A stretch of DNA of 18,961 nt from Verrucomicrobia bacterium UBA1263 (GTDB lineage: Bacteria; Verrucomicrobiota; Verrucomicrobiia; Limisphaerales; UBA1412): assembly GCA_002308515.1 (NCBI GenBank), contig DBVN01000046.1, forward strand, positions 7,050-26,010, written 5' to 3'. Made by a program: the position numbers and the translations under genes. The first letter of the stretch is position 1. The number at the start of each line of letters is the position of its first letter. Positions 14,507 through 18,961 of this stretch are shown piece after piece. The notes below the pieces were generated by a model, which searched no databases, was not told the DNA's origin, and worked only from the letters and a program-made list of their open reading frames with translations.

Positions 14507-15796
14507 CTAAAAGCTGAAACCTTTCCATTCCGGATGTTTCTGGAAGAAATCCATCTGTTTTTTTACAAGGTTCGGCAGCAAGTCTGATGTAAGTGCCTCT
14601 CTTTGGAACTCATCACTATTGAATTGATCTCCTTGTTCAATCATCTGTGAGAGAGCTTTTCGCGCCAGTTCGACCGCTCCCGCGAAAAGAGACTGATCGC
14701 CTTCCTGCGGAGCCCACTGTCCCAGAAAGTCTAAATATTGTTGTCGCTGTTCTTTATTCTGTTCTTTGTCAGCAAGGAACATCATCACAAACATGGAGCC
14801 AACAACGTCCTTTTCTTCTTCATTCATCTCATTGATCAAACCTTTGAACATAGATCTGACCTGCTCGTTGGATCCAGCGAATTTCAGCAACGGCCCTAGA
14901 ATAGCTGCTTTTTCTTCTGTTGTAGTTTCCGGACGGTTGAAAGCTTCATAAATTTCTGGAATAAAACTCTCTCCCAAAGTTCCTATTTTTTTGCGGAGAT
15001 TATCTAAAGAAATTTTTCCATTTTCATCGTAGAGCGTCTGAGCTGTTATTATTTCTTTATAACTTTCCTCGCTGATTTTCCGAATATACGCCAGCAGTTT
15101 GTCTTGTTCTTCTCGTTTGAGATTTGGAAAATGAGCCTTGCAGACATCCAGGACTGCCTTACTGAAAGCGTCCTTATCCGCCGCTATCAGCATATTCCCC
15201 GCGTTCATGATTTCTTTCAAATCAGAAGAACCTTGCATAACTTGGCAAAGAAGTTTCAACGCTTCCGGTGTTCCTATTTTTCCCAAAACGTATATTAGAC
15301 CTAAGCGAGATGTTTCTGGTACGTTTTCTTTATCCAAATTATTCGCATCATATGTATAAAGAACTATATTATAACCACTGGACAAATAATCACGCATAGC
15401 GTCCAAAGAACGATTTTTTTGATTCTGTAGTCCTTGAAAAATAAAGAAGGCTTCTCTTATCTGTTCCTGGAGCTGTTCCAACAATCTCAAACGTTCATCA
15501 GTTGATAAAGTTTTATCTTTAAAAAATCCAGACCAGTCCTTCATGTTTTGAAGACGTGTGATCAAAGTCTGGGGATCCAGTTCCGGATTATCCAGTTCTG
15601 TTTTCTGTGTTTTCAGTTCTTCTATTTTTGCGCTGATTTCAGTCAATTCATCCTGGAGTTCCAGTTTTTCTTGGTTCCATTGTTCTTCATTCTGCGCGAT
15701 GATTTCTTCCGTAGAATGATGAATGCGCGAAATGATCACCACAGCCAAGCCGAATAGGATAAGACTTAAAAAAATAAGAAAATAAAGTTTTTTCAT
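14507..15796 (-). CDS. Hypothetical membrane-anchored coiled-coil protein, short paralogue B
   Basis: I do not recognise this 429-aa protein. Residues 4-23 form one hydrophobic helix after MKK (signal anchor, most of the protein probably outside the cytoplasm). Residues about 28-68 are a charged coiled coil (EEQWNQEKLELQDELTEI...), then comes LDPQTLITRL (73-82). From about 110 to 429 it is wholly helical, with a possible HEAT-like repeat at 164-220 (SRLGLIYVLGKIGTPEALKLL) and an acidic stretch near 323-330. A near copy lies at 17484-18809: residues 1-89 and 157-429 are highly similar, 90-156 are not. It starts 6 bases after the long paralogue's stop without a Shine-Dalgarno sequence, implying coupled translation. 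Function is unknown; a structural or protein-binding role fits the build. Confidence 0.8.
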   Translation of the reverse strand: MKKLYFLIFLSLILFGLAVVIISRIHHSTEEIIAQNEEQWNQEKLELQDELTEISAKIEELKTQKTELDNPELDPQTLITRLQNMKDWSGFFKDKTLSTDERLRLLEQLQEQIREAFFIFQGLQNQKNRSLDAMRDYLSSGYNIVLYTYDANNLDKENVPETSRLGLIYVLGKIGTPEALKLLCQVMQGSSDLKEIMNAGNMLIAADKDAFSKAVLDVCKAHFPNLKREEQDKLLAYIRKISEESYKEIITAQTLYDENGKISLDNLRKKIGTLGESFIPEIYEAFNRPETTTEEKAAILGPLLKFAGSNEQVRSMFKGLINEMNEEEKDVVGSMFVMMFLADKEQNKEQRQQYLDFLGQWAPQEGDQSLFAGAVELARKALSQMIEQGDQFNSDEFQREALTSDLLPNLVKKQMDFFQKHPEWKGFSF

Positions 15797-15802
15797 GCAG
15801 TT

Positions 15803-17308
15803 TTATTTTTTTTGTTTTCTTTTGTTTTCTAACAATTTCTGGGCCTGTTTTTTAGCCTCGTAAGCTATAGTTTTCATCACAACATCATCAATATGTTCCT
15901 TAATGAATGTCTTTGTAGTTTCATCCGGGATCCATGCTCCTTTATCGGGATCCGTGTTAGCTGTGTATCTCAGATTGGAACGAACAAGGTTTATTAGATT
16001 GATCATAAACTCATCATCCCCAAACTGAGCGGCCGCGGCATCCAGAAAAATCAGCCGGTCATTCGCCTTCTGTATAAGTTCAGGATCAACCGGTTTTGAT
16101 TCCCCTGTCGTTTCCAGAGTTTTAAAATCGAGCTTACCTATATTTCTAGGAAAATTCTTATCTAAAGAAAATTTCAAGATACTCTCATAACGGTCCTGGG
16201 GTGATATATCCCCTTTTAAATTCATCAAAAGAATTTCCGCAGCCTGAGGCAATGCCGCATAATCCTTAGCGCAATCAAGCAAGTCAAAATTTATTTCCTG
16301 GTTGTTTTCCTGCTGATAAAGAGCGGCTTCATAGCAGTAAGGGATAATATCTTCTTTCAAAAGCCACTTTGCTTTTGAAAACACATTATATTCGATCTCA
16401 CCATCACCCCGGCACCAGACTTTTTGGCTCATGATTTCATTAACAAAATCCTTATCCTGAAAAGTATAAATAAAAATATCGATCAAACCAAAAATCTCGC
16501 TTTTATTATTGGTTACTTTCGCTTGAAGTTCACGAAGTCTTTTCATTTCATCTTCGTTTTTGGCATCATCTTGTTCTCTCAAAAGGCGTAACCGCTCATC
16601 TATTTCTTTATCATTACTCACTTTTTCCTGATTAAGCATATTCGTAATTTCTTTTCGTTCCTGAACACGCTGATCATATATTTCGCGAACGACCTTGACA
16701 CAGTAAGGACGATAACCATCAGAAATACTCAAAAGTGTTTTGCAGAGAGTCTTTAATTCGTTTGGACCTTGAGTCACCGGGAGAAGTTGACTAAGAAGAT
16801 CACTGGCCTGTTGATTCTTCATAGCAGCCAATTTCTTCATAATATATTCTCTCAAAGTAAAATAAGGTAATCCTGTACAAATAATTCTAAAATCATGTCC
16901 GTTGATGAAAAGCTTTTTGATAGCCGAAAGGGAATTTGTTCCGTTGAGTAAAAGACCTTCCAGACAATAGAACGCACGGCTGTTGCGTTCATATTCATCG
17001 GTGGAATTGTCGATCTTATACAACTGCTCGACCAGATAATCCGGATCCAGCGGATCGTGCATTTCAGCGTTGACGCGATTCGCCTCCGCCAGATAGCGCG
17101 TGTTGGCTTCGTTCAACTGTGCATGGAGCTGTTCCGACTCCTCTCTCTGCCGCTGTTCCCACTGTTCCAGTTTCGTTTGGTCTTGTTTCTGCACTTGTTT
17201 GATCCACGCCCCCGCGATACAGAGCGAAACGATCATGATAATAATACCCGCTAAAAAAGGCTTATTATCCGGCTGGATATTTTCCCGATTATTGTTCAGC
17301 TTATCCAT
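15803..17308 (-). CDS. Hypothetical membrane-anchored coiled-coil protein, long paralogue B
   Basis: Unrecognised, 501 aa from the ATG at 17308. A TTG at 17329 would add seven residues but falls inside the likely promoter palindrome, and AAGGTGAT lies about ten bases before the ATG. Layout: short Asn-rich cytosolic tail, TM helix at about 17-36, coiled coil 40-84, LDPDYLVEQL (88-97), helical body with a second strongly charged coiled coil at about 212-268, and a Lys-rich C-terminus (LLENKRKQKK). It is distantly like the short paralogues: SRAFYCLEGLLLNGTNSLSAIKK aligns with REAFFIFQGL...SLDAMRD, and TQGPNELK with MQGSSDLK. Its last about 50 residues resemble the partial gene at the right edge. 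First gene of pair B. Confidence 0.8.
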   Translation of the reverse strand: MDKLNNNRENIQPDNKPFLAGIIIMIVSLCIAGAWIKQVQKQDQTKLEQWEQRQREESEQLHAQLNEANTRYLAEANRVNAEMHDPLDPDYLVEQLYKIDNSTDEYERNSRAFYCLEGLLLNGTNSLSAIKKLFINGHDFRIICTGLPYFTLREYIMKKLAAMKNQQASDLLSQLLPVTQGPNELKTLCKTLLSISDGYRPYCVKVVREIYDQRVQERKEITNMLNQEKVSNDKEIDERLRLLREQDDAKNEDEMKRLRELQAKVTNNKSEIFGLIDIFIYTFQDKDFVNEIMSQKVWCRGDGEIEYNVFSKAKWLLKEDIIPYCYEAALYQQENNQEINFDLLDCAKDYAALPQAAEILLMNLKGDISPQDRYESILKFSLDKNFPRNIGKLDFKTLETTGESKPVDPELIQKANDRLIFLDAAAAQFGDDEFMINLINLVRSNLRYTANTDPDKGAWIPDETTKTFIKEHIDDVVMKTIAYEAKKQAQKLLENKRKQKK

Positions 17309-17321
17309 AAGATATGAATCA

Positions 17322-17362
17322 CCTTGCAAATGATATTATTCCTATCCAAGAATAATGCAAGG
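17322..17362 (-). promoter_or_regulatory. Candidate promoter with overlapping inverted repeat
   Basis: On the minus strand TTGCAT (17355-17360) and TAATAT (17333-17338) are 16 bases apart. They would start transcription near 17326, just before AAGGTGAT and the ATG at 17308. The same stretch is bracketed by CCTTGCA/TGCAAGG (17322-17328 and 17356-17362) with an inner ATTATTC/GAATAAT pair. That layout fits an operator or a leader hairpin. Both hexamers are imperfect, so confidence is limited. Confidence 0.35.
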
Positions 17363-17483
17363 TATTTTATACCTGTAACCTGTTTTTTCTGAATCAATTT
17401 TCGATCTGACCGCCCGGCATCGGCGGTAACGCTCCTGACGCAGACTCTTGTGACTCAGTGCAGAAAATCAAAAACTGGAACCA
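17330..17483. other. Spacer between the two paralogue pairs
   Basis: This is the only sizeable non-coding gap in the array. Besides the candidate promoter it holds a GC-rich hairpin (ACCGCC/GGCGGT, 17409-17427) downstream of the short paralogue A stop, without a clear T-run after it. A small palindromic GGTATTTTATACC lies at 17361-17373. No gene or RNA recognised. Confidence 0.5.
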
Positions 17484-18809
17484 TCAAAATAAAATTGAAG
17501 ATGCTTTCCATTCCGGGTGTTTCTGGAAGAAGTCCATCTGTTTTTTTACAAGGTTTGGCATAAAGCCTGATGTCAGAGCTTCTTTTTGAAATTCTTCTAT
17601 ACTGAATTGATCTCCTCGTTCGATCATCTGCGCGAGAGTCTTTCTCGTCAGCCCGACCGCTCCCGCGAAAAGGGACTGATCGCCTTCCCGCGGAGCCCAC
17701 TGCCCCAGAAAGTCTAAATACTGTTGCCGCTGTTCTTTATTCTGTTCTTTATCGTCAAGGAACATCATCACAAACATGGAACCAACAACATCCTTTTCTT
17801 CTTCATTCATCCCATTGATCAAACCGCTGAACATAGATCTGACCTGCTCATTGGACCCCACAAATTTCAGCGATGGCTCCAGAATAGCTGCTTTTTCTTC
17901 TATTGCAGTTTCCGGCCGATTGAAAGCCGCATAAACCTCTGGTATAAAATCCTCTCCTAATGCTTCGATTTTTTTGCGAAGGTTATCCAAAGAAATTTTT
18001 CCATTTTCATCATAGAGTGCCAAAGCTGTTATCATTTCTTTATAACTTTCCTCGCTGATGTTCCGAATATACGTGAGCAGATCATCTTGCTCTTCCCGTC
18101 TGAGATTTGGAAAATGAGCCTTGCAGACATCCAGAACTGCCTTACTGAAAGCGCCCTTATCCGCTGCTATCAGCATACTCCCCGCGTTCATGATTTCTTT
18201 TAAATCAGAGGAACCTTGCATGACCTGACAAAGGAGTTTCAATGCTTCCGGTGTTCCTATTTTCCCCAAAACGTATATCATGCCTAAACGAGATGTTTCC
18301 GGTACGTTTTCCATTTGTTTAGCTCGTTTAAGTTGAAATAAAACAGGATTATTCGGATCCACAGGATCAACATATCTGTAAAGAGTTATGTTATGACCTG
18401 CTTTTAGATATTCTTCAACCGCATTCAAAGATTTTTTACCTTGATCCTGGAGTCCTTGAAAAACAAAAAATGCCTCCCTCACCTGATCAAGTGCTTGTCT
18501 TATTGGTAATTCTCCTGATGGGCTTTTGTTTCCAAAAAATTCAGACCAGTCTTTCATTTTCTGGAGGCGCGTAATCAAAGTCTGGGGATCCAGTTCCGGA
18601 TTATCCAGTTCTGTTTTCTGTGTTTTCAGTTCCTCTATTTTTGCGCTGATTTCAGTCAATTCATCCTGGAGTTCCAATTTTTCTTTGTTCCATTGTTCTT
18701 CTTTCTGCGCAATGCTTTTTTCCGTAGAATGATGAACGCGCGAAACGATCACCACAGCCAAGCCGAATAGGATAAGACTCAAAAAAATAAGAAAATAAAG
18801 TTTTTTCAT
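17484..18809 (-). CDS. Hypothetical membrane-anchored coiled-coil protein, short paralogue A
   Basis: Unrecognised, 441 aa. It has the same plan as the 429-aa protein: MKK plus hydrophobic helix (4-23), coiled coil (about 28-68), LDPQTLITRL (73-82), then a helical body. By eye, 81 of the first 89 residues match the paralogue, and from ENVPETSRLG (167 onward) about 86 per cent match. Residues 90-166 are largely different and 10 residues longer, containing a proline/asparagine insert (VDPVDPNNPV). The C-terminus ends KASSILF instead of KGFSF. It starts 6 bases after the stop of the partial long paralogue, as in pair B. The near-identity of DNA around 18550-18790 and 15540-15780 points to a recent duplication or gene conversion. 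Confidence 0.8.
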   Translation of the reverse strand: MKKLYFLIFLSLILFGLAVVIVSRVHHSTEKSIAQKEEQWNKEKLELQDELTEISAKIEELKTQKTELDNPELDPQTLITRLQKMKDWSEFFGNKSPSGELPIRQALDQVREAFFVFQGLQDQGKKSLNAVEEYLKAGHNITLYRYVDPVDPNNPVLFQLKRAKQMENVPETSRLGMIYVLGKIGTPEALKLLCQVMQGSSDLKEIMNAGSMLIAADKGAFSKAVLDVCKAHFPNLRREEQDDLLTYIRNISEESYKEMITALALYDENGKISLDNLRKKIEALGEDFIPEVYAAFNRPETAIEEKAAILEPSLKFVGSNEQVRSMFSGLINGMNEEEKDVVGSMFVMMFLDDKEQNKEQRQQYLDFLGQWAPREGDQSLFAGAVGLTRKTLAQMIERGDQFSIEEFQKEALTSGFMPNLVKKQMDFFQKHPEWKASSILF

Positions 18810-18815
18810 ACTATT

Positions 18816-18961
18816 TTATTTTTTTTGTTTTCTTTTGATTTCTTTTTCTAACAATCCTTCTACTTCTTTAGTCGTATGATCAATGATCTTATTCATAACA
18901 TCATCGATATGTTCTTTGATGAATTCTTTTGCGGCTTCATCCGGGATCCATGCTCCTTTAT
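18816..18961 (-). CDS. Hypothetical coiled-coil family protein, long paralogue A (C-terminus only)
   Basis: The minus strand is open from the window edge to a TAA at 18816-18818. The last 48 residues begin KGAWIPDEAAKEFIKEHIDD and end EIKRKQKK. This is plainly the C-terminus of a second copy of the 501-aa long paralogue, whose corresponding end reads KGAWIPDETTKTFIKEHIDD... and also finishes KRKQKK. About the first 22 residues are close, the later part has drifted. The rest of the gene lies beyond 18961. Its stop is 6 bases before the ATG of the 441-aa gene, reproducing the long-short arrangement of pair B. It is too short to appear as a free-standing gene but is well supported by the paralogue. 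Confidence 0.8.
   Translation of the reverse strand, partial: KGAWIPDEAAKEFIKEHIDDVMNKIIDHTTKEVEGLLEKEIKRKQKK

Larger units (their letters stand above)
14507..17308 (-). repeat. Tandem gene-pair duplication, unit B (long + short)
   Basis: Unit B comprises the 501-aa gene followed by the 429-aa gene with a 6-base gap. It corresponds to unit A at 17484-18961 and beyond. The units are direct repeats at the gene level. Nucleotide similarity is strongest over the first 260 bases of the short gene (for example the stretch around 15559-15690 against 18568-18699) and weaker elsewhere. Confidence 0.75.
17484..18961 (-). repeat. Tandem gene-pair duplication, unit A (cut by the window edge)
   Basis: Unit A is the upstream copy in transcription order: the 3' end of a long gene, a 6-base gap and a complete short gene. 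More units may lie to the right of the window, since only the C-terminus of its first gene is visible. Confidence 0.75.

Noticed and set aside
17309..17329. TTG start at 17329 for the long paralogue
   Set aside because: It lies within the proposed promoter palindrome. The ATG at 17308 has a better-placed AAGGTGAT and gives a normal signal-anchor N-terminus.

Overview
The window looks like a chromosomal stretch from an anaerobic, carbohydrate-degrading Gram-negative bacterium of the PVC group (Lentisphaerota, Kiritimatiellota or Verrucomicrobiota). This is inferred from three things: a periplasmic alpha-L-rhamnosidase/SGNH pair, a reduced pseudopilin cluster next to ftsH, and an intergenic field of GC-rich palindromes. 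No rRNA or marker phylogeny is available here, so the taxonomy is a guess. I recognised no tRNA, rRNA, CRISPR array, transposase or phage gene.

Left block (1-3172, all +): the 3' part of a mannose-1-phosphate guanylyltransferase, a complete L-ribulose-5-phosphate 4-epimerase (araD), an unrecognised cysteine-containing 222-aa protein and radC. They are spaced 3, 15 and 32 bases apart and probably share a transcript. A 145-base gap then leads to two overlapping or abutting genes for exported carbohydrate-active enzymes: an SGNH/GDSL esterase (3318-4523) and a GH78 alpha-L-rhamnosidase (ending 7308). They are followed by an intrinsic terminator.

Middle block (7432-13981, all +): ftsH, then a tightly packed type II secretion/pseudopilus set in the order F-H-I-J-K. 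Successive genes are separated by 6 or 0 bases, then overlap by 1 and 4 bases. There is no gspC, D, E, G, L or M in view, so these genes must work with parts encoded elsewhere. The GspJ-like pseudopilin carries an unusual tail of about 83 residues rich in Gly, Asn and Arg.

Non-coding block (13982-14506): about twelve hairpins in roughly 420 bases. The core is a pair of 82- and 84-base inverted arms whose stems differ by compensatory base changes, ending in an AT-rich hairpin that probably terminates both flanking convergent operons.

Right block (14507-18961, all -, visibly AT-richer): four genes of one unrecognised family (N-terminal membrane anchor, coiled coil, LDP-containing motif, helical-repeat body). 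They are arranged as a tandemly duplicated long-then-short pair, with a 6-base gap inside each pair. The two short paralogues are nearly identical at both ends but sharply different in a central patch. This family and its array are the part of the window least explained by known biology.
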